Source: Pseudomonadales bacterium (GTDB lineage: Bacteria > Pseudomonadota > Gammaproteobacteria > Pseudomonadales > Azotimanducaceae). Taken from it: a stretch of DNA of 64,000 bases. Shown piece by piece: positions 27,017 through 35,897 of this stretch. A model generated the notes under the pieces. That model saw only the letters and a program-made list of their open reading frames with translations, was not told the DNA's origin and did not search any database. The stretch spans positions 1 through 64,000 of the forward strand of contig JALZVT010000051.1 of NCBI GenBank assembly GCA_023300545.1, in the 5' to 3' direction. Numbering within the stretch: position 1 is the stretch's first letter; every line of letters starts with the position of its first letter. The position numbers were made by a program, and so were the translations under genes.

Positions 27017-28663
27017 TTAATCGAGCAGGCGGGGGCGAAAGTCGAACGCCACGGGTGGAACCGGCACCCCGTAACTGCGCAACTGCTGCGCGCGTGTCGC
27101 TACAGCAGCCCCTTCAAGTAAGTTGCGCGCGACCTGAACCACGCCACGATTCTCCGGTTTTTCAAGGAAAGATCCCTCGCTCCACGCGTTGAACGCGCCC
27201 ATCGCCGGGCCACACCAAATCTGATAGTCCGGCAGGCGATCTTCAACCCCATCAATTGCCCAGCGACTCGCTTGCCCGAGGTAAGAGCGAAACACCAACG
27301 CCATCCGATGCTTGGGGTCTGCTGCCGCTTTGGCAACTTCACTGGGATCACGCCCTTGCCAGAACTCCTCGGTGTTGCGCCATGCTTCAACAATAGACGT
27401 GCGCAGAATGTCCCGTTCGAGTTTGGCCCGTTCGTCCGCAGGTAGCGCTTCGAGCGAGTCATAGCCACGGTACAGCTCAAGCAGTTTCTTGGCGCGAACG
27501 CCAAAGAAGGTGCCGCGCTTGAGTACCTGAACTTCTACACCCAATTCGAACATGTCAGCAGCCGGAGCCATCATGATGTCGGCGATACCCGCTTGAGCGA
27601 GCATTTGTTTGCCTTCCGTACCAAGACCCGATTCGACACACGCCTGATTGACTGAACCAGTCAGCACATAGGACGCGCCTAGTGAAAATGCGGCAGCGAC
27701 CGCACCCGGCGTGCCTATGCCACCAGCGGCGCCAACGCGAATCGGTCGTAGATAGCCTCGCTCGCTCGCAATCTCATTGCGCAAGGCAAGAATAGTCGGA
27801 AGCAATGCGGTGAGTGGTCGATTATCGGTGTGTCCACCTGAATCTGATTCAACCGTATAGTCTTCAGCCACCGGGAGTGATCGCGCCAGTTGGCCTTCCT
27901 CTGGGGTGAGCTTACCGGCAGCGACCAGCGCATCGAGCATTTCGGGAGGAGCTGGTTGCAGAAAATGCCGGGCGACCTCGGGCCGAGAAACCTTGGCAAA
28001 CACATAGTTGCGTCGCACCACTCGCCCTTCGGAATTGGTGGAAAGGCCCGTATACGCATAACGGACAATGTGTGGCGTGAGCCCCATATATGCCGCTGCG
28101 GAGACTCGTCGCACTCCCCTTCGAATGTAGAGATCCGCAACCCGTGCCTCAATCGCCGGCTCATTCGGTGAGTGGATGAGGTTCGCGCCCCAGGTCAATC
28201 CGCCGTTATCTGCGGAACCAAGTTCCTGTTCTAGTTTATTGAGGGCCTGTTCAACCACGGCTGGCCCAAGGCCCGCCGCGCCGAAGAAGCCGAGGAAACC
28301 GGCTCGGGCCATCGCGATAACCAGGTCGGTACTGGCGATGCCGTTGGCCATAGCGCCCGACACGTAGGGAAAGCGAACATTGTGAACTTCGCAAAAAGAC
28401 CGATCACCCAACCACTCGGGATACAGAGCTGGGAGCACTCCCAATACCGGCCAACTGTCAACGCCAGCAGGCGCGGTCGTTCCACTTGGCAGCAGTTGCC
28501 CGCTCTGTGCAACACCTAGCGCGCCGCTTGAGGGATCTTGTACGACATAGACTGGGCTACGAAATTGCGCTGCAACGTTAAGCAGATCGACTTGCTTAAA
28601 TCCTGGCGTTAACGCCGCGGCACCCGCTTCGTCATAGCCGACCCAAACCCCAATTGCTTCCAT
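27017..28663 (-). CDS. pfaD: PUFA synthase enoyl reductase PfaD/Pfa1
   Basis: The FMN-dependent trans-acting enoyl reductase of PUFA synthases (TIGR02814 type; TIM barrel related to nitronate monooxygenase), 548 residues. It starts EAIGVWVGYD, continues with VSGAMANGIAS..VIAMARAGFLGFFGAAG, a glycine-rich FMN phosphate loop GAAGGIGTPGA, and VLTGSVNQACVE. ATG 28663 is preferred over ATG 28687 because GAGAGAGAGTGG lies directly upstream. It is the first gene of the operon (pfaD-pfaA-pfaC), the reverse of the Shewanella order in which pfaD is last. It reduces selected enoyl intermediates, so it helps set the double-bond pattern. Confidence 0.95.
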   Translation of the reverse strand: MEAIGVWVGYDEAGAAALTPGFKQVDLLNVAAQFRSPVYVVQDPSSGALGVAQSGQLLPSGTTAPAGVDSWPVLGVLPALYPEWLGDRSFCEVHNVRFPYVSGAMANGIASTDLVIAMARAGFLGFFGAAGLGPAVVEQALNKLEQELGSADNGGLTWGANLIHSPNEPAIEARVADLYIRRGVRRVSAAAYMGLTPHIVRYAYTGLSTNSEGRVVRRNYVFAKVSRPEVARHFLQPAPPEMLDALVAAGKLTPEEGQLARSLPVAEDYTVESDSGGHTDNRPLTALLPTILALRNEIASERGYLRPIRVGAAGGIGTPGAVAAAFSLGASYVLTGSVNQACVESGLGTEGKQMLAQAGIADIMMAPAADMFELGVEVQVLKRGTFFGVRAKKLLELYRGYDSLEALPADERAKLERDILRTSIVEAWRNTEEFWQGRDPSEVAKAAADPKHRMALVFRSYLGQASRWAIDGVEDRLPDYQIWCGPAMGAFNAWSEGSFLEKPENRGVVQVARNLLEGAAVATRAQQLRSYGVPVPPVAFDFRPRLLD

Positions 28664-29057
28664 CCACTCTCTCTCTCTGCACTTCATGTGCTATTTAGAC
28701 GTTCATGTAGCACGAAATCGTTGGCGGCCATGACGTCGAGCTCAGCTCCTGAGAGTGGAGAATGGGCAAAAACCTCCCGAGCAGTAACACTTTCGAGTAG
28801 CAGAATGGTACTCGAATATCGCAGCCGGCGATATCGTTCGGGAGAGCAATTTGAGCCGCTGTTGAGGCCAGGTTAAGGCCTATAAACGGTTGGTCTTGCT
28901 GCTGTTTGGACAACGCCCATCACAAGCGAAGCCCGCCACTAAAATATTTCAATATTCGAAATAACAATGACCTACGGCTACTTTCTTTGTAGAAATATAG
29001 CTCTTTAGCCAATGATCCTGTGTTTGTCAGTGTCTAGAAATTACGGCGAAACTCGAA
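28664..29057 (-). promoter_or_regulatory. Upstream region of the PUFA operon with a possible short leader ORF
   Basis: This 394-bp gap lies between the amidase stop and pfaD. It must hold the promoter of the 17.5-kb operon unless that is read through from the amidase. The distal half (28940-29000) is AT-rich. The nearer half has an open minus frame from 28872 to TGA 28686-28684, ending MAANDFVLHERLNST from ATG 28731. This stop overlaps the alternative pfaD ATG 28687 (ATGA). Whether this 15-codon ORF is translated is unknown. No -35/-10 pair can be assigned with confidence. Confidence 0.35.
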
Positions 29058-30491
29058 TCAGTCGTTATCCAGTGATGGAAAATTTTGTGTCCAATCCCAG
29101 ACTGACGCCATGACAAGCGCAAGATCCACCAATTGCTGCTCACAATCCCAATCGGCTATCGCATGCAAGCCAACTGGTAATCCCTGCTCATCAGTGCCGC
29201 AGGGTATTGAAATTGCGGGGTGTCCGGTTAGGTTTGCAATCGAAAGATGCGACCACCAGCGTTCAAGCGATGCGGGTTCGCCATTTATCTTTACCCGCTG
29301 ATCCTCCTCCGGATCGGCCGGTGGTGGACGGGCATTGAGAGTCGGGGTGAGTATCAAGTCATAGTGTCTAAACTGCCCCTCTAGTCGATCGTATAAACGT
29401 GACCTGCCGATGGCCTCCGCCTGCATCTGAACGCCGTCAGAGTGAAACCCCTTTTCGACCAACAAGCTTCGCAACACGGGCCCTAATAGAGTTTGTTGCT
29501 CTGGGCGCATCGCTCTAACTCGCGCCGCCAAATTAGCAGCCATCATTTGCGTGGCTATGCCCGGAGCAAAATCGAGCGGATCTGACGTTATCTGCGTGAC
29601 CTCGAGGCCACGACTACGCAACTTATCTAAAGCTCGCTCGTTCACTCTTAACAGGCTTGCGTCACACTGCAGGCCCGCTAGTTCAGCAATAAAAAGCGCC
29701 TTCTTACCTTTGAGTGTGTCCTCTTTTTCACTTCGCACTGCAACCGGTTTAATGGCTCGGCGCGACCAGGGGTCAAGGTGATGTGACCCGGCCATCACGT
29801 TGAACATCGCCACAAGGTCTTCTGGATAGCGGCAGTTGATAGAGATTGAACTGTTGTTGCCAAAGTGAAAGGGCCAGCTCTCGTGGGGTATTGCGCCCAT
29901 TGTCACTTTCAAACCCAGCACACCGCAGGCTGCGGCAGGAATTCTTGACGAACCGCCCCCGTCGGTGCTGATCGCAAATGGCCCAACTCCGGTGGCAGCG
30001 GCAACACCCGCTCCCCCGCTGCTGCCGCCGGGGGTTAGGGTCGTATCCCACGGGTTCCGCGTAATACCGGATAATACGGAGTCTGTGAGAACCTGAGCGG
30101 CAAACTCTGGTGTTGTCGTTTTGCCGATCAAAATTGCACCGGCGGCGCGCAGACGAGCAACGGCCACAACGTCCTCGTCTGGAACATGAGTCCCAAAGGA
30201 CCGCGACCCATAGGTCGTGCGCATGCCTTGGGTACTTAAGAGATCCTTCACTGTAAAAGGTATGCCATACAAAGGTGGCAAAGGGTCAACGGAGCTCTGT
30301 TGCAAGTGGCGATCGCAACGCTGCGCTTCTACGAAAGCTTCAGACCAGCCCAGCGTGACAAACGGATTACAAATCTGCTGCACCTGCGCCGCACGCTCGC
30401 GGGTCTTTTCCATGACCTCAACGACTGAAATCTGTCGATCCCTAATCAGTCGAGCAATTGCTGTTCCGGGCAAGCTCAAAACATCTGTCAT
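29058..30491 (-). CDS. Amidase-signature family hydrolase
   Basis: A 477-residue amidase-signature enzyme. The Ser-cisSer-Lys triad is visible: Lys82 in PFTVKDLL, Ser157 in TPGGSSGG and Ser181 in GGGSSRIPA. Hydrolyses an amide or related bond; the substrate is unknown. The frame lacks GatA-specific context (no gatB/gatC), so a tRNA amidotransferase role is unlikely. Its ATG overlaps the stop of the CoA-transferase gene (30488-30491), so they form a translationally coupled pair. The pair lies upstream of pfaD on the same strand; co-transcription with the PUFA operon across 394 bp is possible but not supported by any signal. Confidence 0.9.
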   Translation of the reverse strand: MTDVLSLPGTAIARLIRDRQISVVEVMEKTRERAAQVQQICNPFVTLGWSEAFVEAQRCDRHLQQSSVDPLPPLYGIPFTVKDLLSTQGMRTTYGSRSFGTHVPDEDVVAVARLRAAGAILIGKTTTPEFAAQVLTDSVLSGITRNPWDTTLTPGGSSGGAGVAAATGVGPFAISTDGGGSSRIPAAACGVLGLKVTMGAIPHESWPFHFGNNSSISINCRYPEDLVAMFNVMAGSHHLDPWSRRAIKPVAVRSEKEDTLKGKKALFIAELAGLQCDASLLRVNERALDKLRSRGLEVTQITSDPLDFAPGIATQMMAANLAARVRAMRPEQQTLLGPVLRSLLVEKGFHSDGVQMQAEAIGRSRLYDRLEGQFRHYDLILTPTLNARPPPADPEEDQRVKINGEPASLERWWSHLSIANLTGHPAISIPCGTDEQGLPVGLHAIADWDCEQQLVDLALVMASVWDWTQNFPSLDND

Positions 30492-31666
30492 TTTGTAACG
30501 ATCACTCCGTCTTCCACGAGATGAGCAATCTCGTCCGCGGAATAACCCAACGCAGCCATCACGTCGCTGGTGTGTTCGCCCAATTCAGGAACATGGGTGC
30601 CCGGCTGGAACACCGCGTCGTTGATCCGATACCCAGCAGAAGTAACCTGATGATCACCGTAGGCGCTTTCTACTTGGGTTGTTAAGCCACGGGCTTCAGG
30701 CTGCCCCGTTTCAAACACTTCAATAAGATCTTTCACTCCACCGGCGACAACGCCCGCGCTGGCAAATATGTTGTCCCACTCCGCCGCCGTTTTTTGCTGC
30801 AGGACTTCCTCAACTCGGGCCTCTATCTGTGGCATTTGGGTCATCAGTTGGGCTGTGGGTAACACCGCAAACTCGGTCAAACCGATCGCTTCGAGAATGC
30901 CGCGCTGATGCGCAGGCCGATAGCCTGCAAGCATCACGTAACCGTCTTTTGCCAAATAGCGACCCAGCAGCGGAGCATCTCGGTTCGTGCCCGGTGGAAC
31001 AGCGACACCGGTTGTTGCAGCAATGCTGGTGTGACGATTCATCAAGAGCATCGTGACATCCTGCATGGCAATATCAATCCGCTGGCCCTGCCCTGTCTGC
31101 GCTCGAAGCAACACCGCAGCCAGCACTGCAGACGTCGCGTGCATTCCGGTCGCGTAGTCAAGAACAGGTCCGCCCGTGCGTATAGGACCGTCACCCCGCT
31201 CGTTAATCGACATAAATCCCGATGTAGCCTGAATAACGTCATCGAAGCCAGGCCGGTGACCGAGCGGCCCATTCTGACCAAAAGCGGAAATCGATAGATA
31301 GATCAGATCAGGGTTCACCGCCGCTAAGGACTCAAAATCAAGGCCGTGATCTTGCATGGTCCCGGGCCGGTAGTTCTCGACAAATATGTCGGCCTCCTTG
31401 GCTAACTCCGCGACCAATAGCGCACCTCGTTGCGTCGTTATATCGATAGCAGCACTACGCTTGCCTGAATTTTGTGCGACAAAGCCAGTACCTAAGCCCA
31501 TCGCGATCTGATCGGGCTCACCTCCCCACGGGCGTGTCATGTCACCCCGCGGTGACTCAATTTTGGTGACTTGCGCTCCCAGCAGGCTGAGTTGATAAGT
31601 ACAGTACGGGCCCGCAAGCACATGGGTGAGATCAATGACCTTTAGGCCTGATAACGGCTTATTCAT
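30488..31666 (-). CDS. CaiB/BaiF family (class III) CoA-transferase
   Basis: A 392-residue family III CoA-transferase: N-terminal LSGLKVIDLTHVLAGPYCTYQLSLLGAQ split across residues 5-33, IESPRGDMTR, and the catalytic aspartate at Asp142 in PGFDDVIQATSG. Moves CoA between carboxylic acids through a glutamyl/aspartyl anhydride intermediate. First gene of a pair with the amidase, overlapping by 4 bp. Together they suggest activation of an amide-derived acid, which is inference. The promoter lies in the 340-bp gap 31667-32006. Confidence 0.92.
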   Translation of the reverse strand: MNKPLSGLKVIDLTHVLAGPYCTYQLSLLGAQVTKIESPRGDMTRPWGGEPDQIAMGLGTGFVAQNSGKRSAAIDITTQRGALLVAELAKEADIFVENYRPGTMQDHGLDFESLAAVNPDLIYLSISAFGQNGPLGHRPGFDDVIQATSGFMSINERGDGPIRTGGPVLDYATGMHATSAVLAAVLLRAQTGQGQRIDIAMQDVTMLLMNRHTSIAATTGVAVPPGTNRDAPLLGRYLAKDGYVMLAGYRPAHQRGILEAIGLTEFAVLPTAQLMTQMPQIEARVEEVLQQKTAAEWDNIFASAGVVAGGVKDLIEVFETGQPEARGLTTQVESAYGDHQVTSAGYRINDAVFQPGTHVPELGEHTSDVMAALGYSADEIAHLVEDGVIVTK

Positions 31667-32006
31667 CTATATTGAAATCCATAAGTTAGAGATAGGTCTT
31701 GAGAGAATTTGGCAAAATATCACGCCCGTTCTAGGGCTGAATTTTGGCAGCTTGATACAGAACTGTTAAGCACCTGTTTGAGTTGTGTATCTTGGACACA
31801 GGGCTGAACACATGGTTGAACGAATATATGCTATTCAACTCAAAACCTACCAGAGCCTCACAATCTACATAAATCCGTTTTAGGCAAGATGCCGTATAGT
31901 AGTTTGAAAACGAACTGTAAAAAGCACCAGCAATACATTCAGAAACTGACAAGTTCGACGATTATCGATTCCGATAACACGCTGGAGCAGTGAAGTAGGT
32001 TTAGCT
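31667..32006. other. Divergent intergenic gap, no gene recognised
   Basis: This 340-bp, relatively AT-rich stretch separates the CoA-transferase (minus) and a small membrane-protein gene (plus). Short open frames in it have no recognisable protein pattern. A ribosome-binding-like AGTAGG precedes ATG 32007. Confidence 0.4.
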
Positions 32007-32282
32007 ATGACTATTGAATTGTTAAAACAGATCAGCTCAGATACCGACTGGGCGCACGCTGGTCGCCACCGTCAGCACGTTGCGAAAATGGCTCATCGCC
32101 GCCGATCGCGCCGAGCTCAGTTACGTCGCTCGAAACGCATTTACATCACGTTGAGCGTCGGCGGCGTAGTACTGGGCGTAGTGGCTGCCTTTTTCATCCA
32201 CTTCACCATCCTTAAAGTTGCGATTGGCGCGGCCGCTGGCTTGGTTGCCGGTTTAACGCTGGGTCTTCTGTTCGAGCGTTAA
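32007..32282 (+). CDS. Small two-helix membrane protein, unknown
   Basis: A 91-residue protein with a strongly basic, His/Arg-rich N-terminal half (HRRRSRRAQLRRSKR near residues 30-44). Two hydrophobic segments follow at about 46-66 and 69-88 (glycine-rich, LSVGGVVLGVVAAFFIHF and VAIGAAAGLVAGLTLGLL). By the positive-inside rule the N-terminus should be cytoplasmic. I do not recognise a family. It is monocistronic or the first of a run with the nitroreductase, 140 bp apart. Confidence 0.65.
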   Translation: MTIELLKQISSDTDWAHAGRHRQHVAKMAHRRRSRRAQLRRSKRIYITLSVGGVVLGVVAAFFIHFTILKVAIGAAAGLVAGLTLGLLFER

Positions 32283-32422
32283 TGACGCCTGCAATCACAA
32301 TAGTAATGCTCATAAAATCAGCTTATTAGCTTTTCTAACTCGAAAGATGCTCGCTTCTATAACCCATTCTCGTACACTATCGCCTTAGCCAAATTGCCCT
32401 AGCAAAAATAGAGAGATTTACA

Positions 32423-33100
32423 GTGAAATTTGATGATGTTCTCCTCGGACGCCGCAGCATCCGGGGATATAAGCCCGAGCCCGTTCCAAAAGCCCTCATT
32501 AAAGAAGTTTTAGCACTGGCAATGCGTTCGCCGTCTTCGATGAACACACAACCCTGGAATTTCACCGTCGTCTCTGGGGAGCCGTTAAACCGTATTCGTG
32601 CGGGCAACACCGAACGCAACCTCGCTGGCGTACCGCATTCACGTGAGTTTCGGATCGGTGAGGCTTTTGCAGGCCAGCATCGAGATCGTCAAGTTGGCGT
32701 TGCCAAGCAATTGTTCAAGGCCATGGGCATCGAACGGGAAGATAAAGCGGGGCGTCAAGATTGGGTGCTGCGTGGTTTCCGCCAGTTTGACGCTCCGGTC
32801 TGCGTGATTATTACTTATGACCGCGTATTGGCGGACAGCGATGACACGGCTTTTGACTGTGGTGCGGTCACAACCGCGCTGGTCAACGCCGCCTGGTCAC
32901 GCGGCCTGGGAGCCGTGATCAATAGCCAGGGCATCATGCAGTCACCGGTGGTCCGCGAACACGCAAATATTGCTGACGATCAGGTGATTATGAAGGCCGT
33001 TGCATTGGGTTGGCCGGATGACGAATTTCCGGCTAATGCCGTAGAGTCCGAGCGTAAAAGTGTCGACGAAGCAGCGCGCTTTTTAGGTTTTGATGACTGA
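32423..33100 (+). CDS. Nitroreductase-family flavoprotein
   Basis: A 225-residue FMN-dependent nitroreductase fold: LLGRRSIRGYKPEPVP, then the FMN-contacting MRSPSSMNTQPWNF and the C-terminal AVALGWPDDEFPAN. The start is GTG 32423 after GAGAG. Such enzymes use NAD(P)H to reduce nitro groups, quinones or other conjugated substrates. The nearby Rieske and PhyH oxygenases hint at catabolism of an aromatic or alicyclic compound, but nothing here fixes the substrate. Confidence 0.9.
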   Translation: MKFDDVLLGRRSIRGYKPEPVPKALIKEVLALAMRSPSSMNTQPWNFTVVSGEPLNRIRAGNTERNLAGVPHSREFRIGEAFAGQHRDRQVGVAKQLFKAMGIEREDKAGRQDWVLRGFRQFDAPVCVIITYDRVLADSDDTAFDCGAVTTALVNAAWSRGLGAVINSQGIMQSPVVREHANIADDQVIMKAVALGWPDDEFPANAVESERKSVDEAARFLGFDD

Positions 33101-33136
33101 CCGGAAACGCTCCTTCCAAAGCTTTTAGACCATCTA

Positions 33137-33691
33137 ATGGAAACCGTGAAATTTACAAAAATGTCGGAAGGCACCCGGGCAGACTACGACCTGGCTACGG
33201 CAGACGACAAAGTAAATGCAGCCGAATTACCCAACCGAGTATTACGCTGGCTGCGGTCTATGGATGGTCCTTCGGTATATCAAGTCACGCGATTACAACA
33301 TTCTTTGCAGACAGCGACACGTGCTGAGCGAGACGGTGCTGATGAAGAAACCGTGGTTTGTGCGCTACTACATGACATTGGCGATGTTCTGGCGCCCACC
33401 AATCACTCACAGGTCGCAGCGGCCATGTTACGCCCTTACGTTAGCGAGCAGAATTGTTGGGTGATTGAGCACCATGGTTTGTTCCAGGGGTATTATTACT
33501 TCCACTACTACGACAAAAACCCCGATGAAAGGGATCGTTACAAAGAACACCCCTACTACCAAGCTTGCGTTGATTTCTGTCATCGCTGGGATCAAACCTC
33601 GTTTGATCCTGACTACGCCACCGAGTCTTTAGAACATTTTGAGCCCGCGGTCCGGCGTATCCTGGGGCGAGCCCCAAGGCCTTTTGTTTAG
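33137..33691 (+). CDS. HD-domain protein, PhnZ/TmpB-like
   Basis: A 184-residue HD-domain metalloprotein: TRLQHSLQTA (first His), ALLHDIGD (HD pair), NHSQVAAAML and IEHHG as further metal ligands, and RWDQTSFDPDY late. The layout matches the HD subgroup that includes PhnZ and TmpB, mixed-valent di-iron oxygenases for phosphonates, rather than nucleotide phosphohydrolases. Which chemistry applies is not decided by the sequence. Starts at ATG 33137 or 33161 are possible; neither has a strong ribosome site. It is convergent with the Rieske gene, with stops 10 bp apart. Confidence 0.75.
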   Translation: METVKFTKMSEGTRADYDLATADDKVNAAELPNRVLRWLRSMDGPSVYQVTRLQHSLQTATRAERDGADEETVVCALLHDIGDVLAPTNHSQVAAAMLRPYVSEQNCWVIEHHGLFQGYYYFHYYDKNPDERDRYKEHPYYQACVDFCHRWDQTSFDPDYATESLEHFEPAVRRILGRAPRPFV

Positions 33692-33701
33692 GATCGACAA
33701 C

Positions 33702-34862
33702 TCAGTTAACGAGCTTGATAACCTCAGCCTCAGCATTGTCTAAACGCGCCAAATACAGCGCCAAATTCTTATGTAAATGACCGATCGCTGACTCAAATCG
33801 GCCAAATCGGTAGTGGGTGTTTGCACCAGAACCAATGGCAGCCTGAATGTCGCTAACCACCTTTGCGTCTTCCCGATCACCCGTATCTGACAAAAATGCA
33901 ACGTCCTTCTTAGCGCGAGCTAACGCCTCTTCTGAAGGCGCGCCGCCATCCGCAGTGGGTAGTGTCATTCGGTAGTTGAAGTAGCGCGTGCGGGTCGGTG
34001 ATTCGGGCTCAGCGAAGCTCAGACCATAATGTTGCGCGAGTCGGGTAACCGAGGTGACCGGAAATATCCGGTTAACCAGCGTGACCATACGATCAAGCGA
34101 CAGATTGTCCCGAGGGGCATCCCGTAATTTTTCGATCCGCCTAAAGGGGTAGCAAACCCGTGAGTTTGGCCCCTGCATTTCAACGACATTTAAGTTGTCA
34201 TAGCCATAGGGAAAGAAGGATTCGGGATGCGTTGGCTTGATGTGATAGCCCTCAAGGGTACCTTCAGCCGTTAGTTTCCAATTGATGTCATCCACCTTTT
34301 CTTCTGTCTGAAAGATCACTTGATCGTCGCTTAGAAGAGTGGGCAGAGATTCTAACGCGCCAAGCCCCACGGGTTCATCCTGGGTGACAAATACCAGACC
34401 GCCCTGCACATCTACCGAGTGCACCGGCACGAGTCCTGAGCTGGCTTTATCAAGCTCAGGAAACCCATGCTCATGCGGCACATATTCAAGCTGACCATCC
34501 AAGCGGTAGGCCCACCCATGGTAGTTACAGCGAAAGATCTTGGTACACCCCGCTCCATCTGCCAACTGCATACCCCGATGACGGCAGGCGTTGCGAAACG
34601 CTCGAACAGTACCGTCTAGATCGCGTACAACAACAATCGGCACACCTGCGGAATTGCGCGCCACGTAAGAACCCGGGCCGGGCAAAGCAGCAACAGGACA
34701 AAACGGAATAGGCAGCCGCCGCATTAGCCTCCGCTCGGCATCAAAGCGTATTTGTGAGTTGTAATGTTCTACAGGCTCGTTCCACTCTTCGTCACCCATA
34801 TCGGTTGTGGCGTTATCGATATGGTTAAGAATGTGATCAAGGAGTTCGGAGTCGTTGCGCAT
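33702..34862 (-). CDS. Rieske non-haem iron oxygenase, large subunit
   Basis: A ring-hydroxylating-type oxygenase of 386 residues. The Rieske [2Fe-2S] site is CRH at 93-95 and CNYH at 112-115. The mononuclear iron site has NWKLTAEGTLEGYHIKPTH with His207 and His212. ATG 34862 (MRNDSELL) is chosen on family length; a TTG at 34928 with GGAG just upstream would add 22 residues. No ferredoxin, reductase or small subunit gene is present in the window, so electrons must come from elsewhere. It lies downstream of the MBL-like and PhyH genes on the same strand. Confidence 0.9.
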   Translation of the reverse strand: MRNDSELLDHILNHIDNATTDMGDEEWNEPVEHYNSQIRFDAERRLMRRLPIPFCPVAALPGPGSYVARNSAGVPIVVVRDLDGTVRAFRNACRHRGMQLADGAGCTKIFRCNYHGWAYRLDGQLEYVPHEHGFPELDKASSGLVPVHSVDVQGGLVFVTQDEPVGLGALESLPTLLSDDQVIFQTEEKVDDINWKLTAEGTLEGYHIKPTHPESFFPYGYDNLNVVEMQGPNSRVCYPFRRIEKLRDAPRDNLSLDRMVTLVNRIFPVTSVTRLAQHYGLSFAEPESPTRTRYFNYRMTLPTADGGAPSEEALARAKKDVAFLSDTGDREDAKVVSDIQAAIGSGANTHYRFGRFESAIGHLHKNLALYLARLDNAEAEVIKLVN

Positions 34863-34966
34863 GTTGCGTCGCCTATTTTTAATCAGTAGAGGTCTAGAGC
34901 TACCTGATGACGCCTGTCCGAAGTACAAGTTCTCCGATCACTCTAAACAACAACATCCTAGCAAAG

Positions 34967-35851
34967 TCAGCGCACCAATAACTGGTCGTCAATACTCCGC
35001 TGGATCGACACCTTTGCTGCGGCACGTATCGGCCAACCATGACCTGCAATGAGTGCTTCAAAATCGCAGGTGTCCAGGAGTCGCTCAAACTGTGGTTTGA
35101 AGAATGCGCTGACTTCACGGCGTGATGGCGGTCGGCCTGTGTTAGCGGCTTCTTTGGTGGTTGTTCGCGGCGTCTGCTCGCGCAGCCAGATCGGCCCTAA
35201 ACGCGCCTCTCCGGCCAATCCAATACGCCAAATCCCAAATGAAACCAGCAGCGAATTATCGCGATCAAATAGACTGGTGTGATTCTGAATAGAATCCGTC
35301 GTAATGGCGATGGCTGGTCTGGTGTTCGTGGCGGACAACAGGTAAATGGCTTCAGGATAAGCGAGGCCGTCAAACTCAAACAGTGTGCTGCCTGTGAGAG
35401 GAGGTAAATTGCCACCTTCGTTGGATAAGACGTCTGGCGAGCTACGCAGTCCGTCTGCGTTGATCATGCCGTCCACAATCCAATATTTGGCAGTGAAGCG
35501 GTTGACGTAAAATCCATCATCAACGCCGTGGAAAGAGCCAAGTCGCACCACGTGTTTCACACGTCCCAGCTGAGCCAGTTGATCTAAGGTTTTCTCATTC
35601 AACCTCAACGTGTTGAATAGGGTTAACTCAGCCTCTCCCTCGTCGTTCACCTGCCTAACTATGGTCATCGTGCGGGAGAAATGGATAAATAGCCGTTCAA
35701 ACAGCGGTCGGGCCGCTGTTGAGGGCATTCGCCCGCGAACGATAAACACATCCGTAAAAACCTCCTCTATTTTGCCGTGGCGCGCTGCCTTTCGAGGTTG
35801 ATCGGCAGCCACCGTTTGAGTGGCTAAATGAGGAGGAATTTTTTTAGTCAC
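34967..35851 (-). CDS. MBL-fold-like protein lacking the usual metal motif
   Basis: A 294-residue protein with the overall course of a metallo-beta-lactamase fold: an early FIVRGRM strand, LTLFNTLRLNEKTLDQLAQLG, VKHVVRLGSFHGVDDGFYV and a late ALIAGHGWPI. The canonical HxHxDH site is replaced by SFHGVDD, so the metal centre is altered or absent. The start is GTG 35851 with AGGA upstream. It sits between the PhyH and Rieske genes on the same strand, 46 bp from the former's stop. Function unknown; the MBL-like assignment rests on fold-type motifs. Confidence 0.6.
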   Translation of the reverse strand: MTKKIPPHLATQTVAADQPRKAARHGKIEEVFTDVFIVRGRMPSTAARPLFERLFIHFSRTMTIVRQVNDEGEAELTLFNTLRLNEKTLDQLAQLGRVKHVVRLGSFHGVDDGFYVNRFTAKYWIVDGMINADGLRSSPDVLSNEGGNLPPLTGSTLFEFDGLAYPEAIYLLSATNTRPAIAITTDSIQNHTSLFDRDNSLLVSFGIWRIGLAGEARLGPIWLREQTPRTTTKEAANTGRPPSRREVSAFFKPQFERLLDTCDFEALIAGHGWPIRAAAKVSIQRSIDDQLLVR

Positions 35852-35897
35852 GAGCCGAAATCCTGCCCTTTGTGCTGATGCTCAAACACCTCAAGCG

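Noticed and set aside
20217-28663. A separate pfaB gene
   Set aside because: I looked for a stand-alone PfaB-type acyltransferase next to the cluster and found none; the AT is fused within PfaC (residues about 890-1240).
29058-30491. Amidase as GatA of the tRNA amidotransferase
   Set aside because: No gatB or gatC nearby, and it is coupled to a CoA-transferase instead.
31731-31952. Short minus-strand ORF in the CoA-transferase/small membrane protein gap
   Set aside because: No ribosome site and no recognisable composition; Cys/Tyr-rich low-quality translation in AT-rich DNA.
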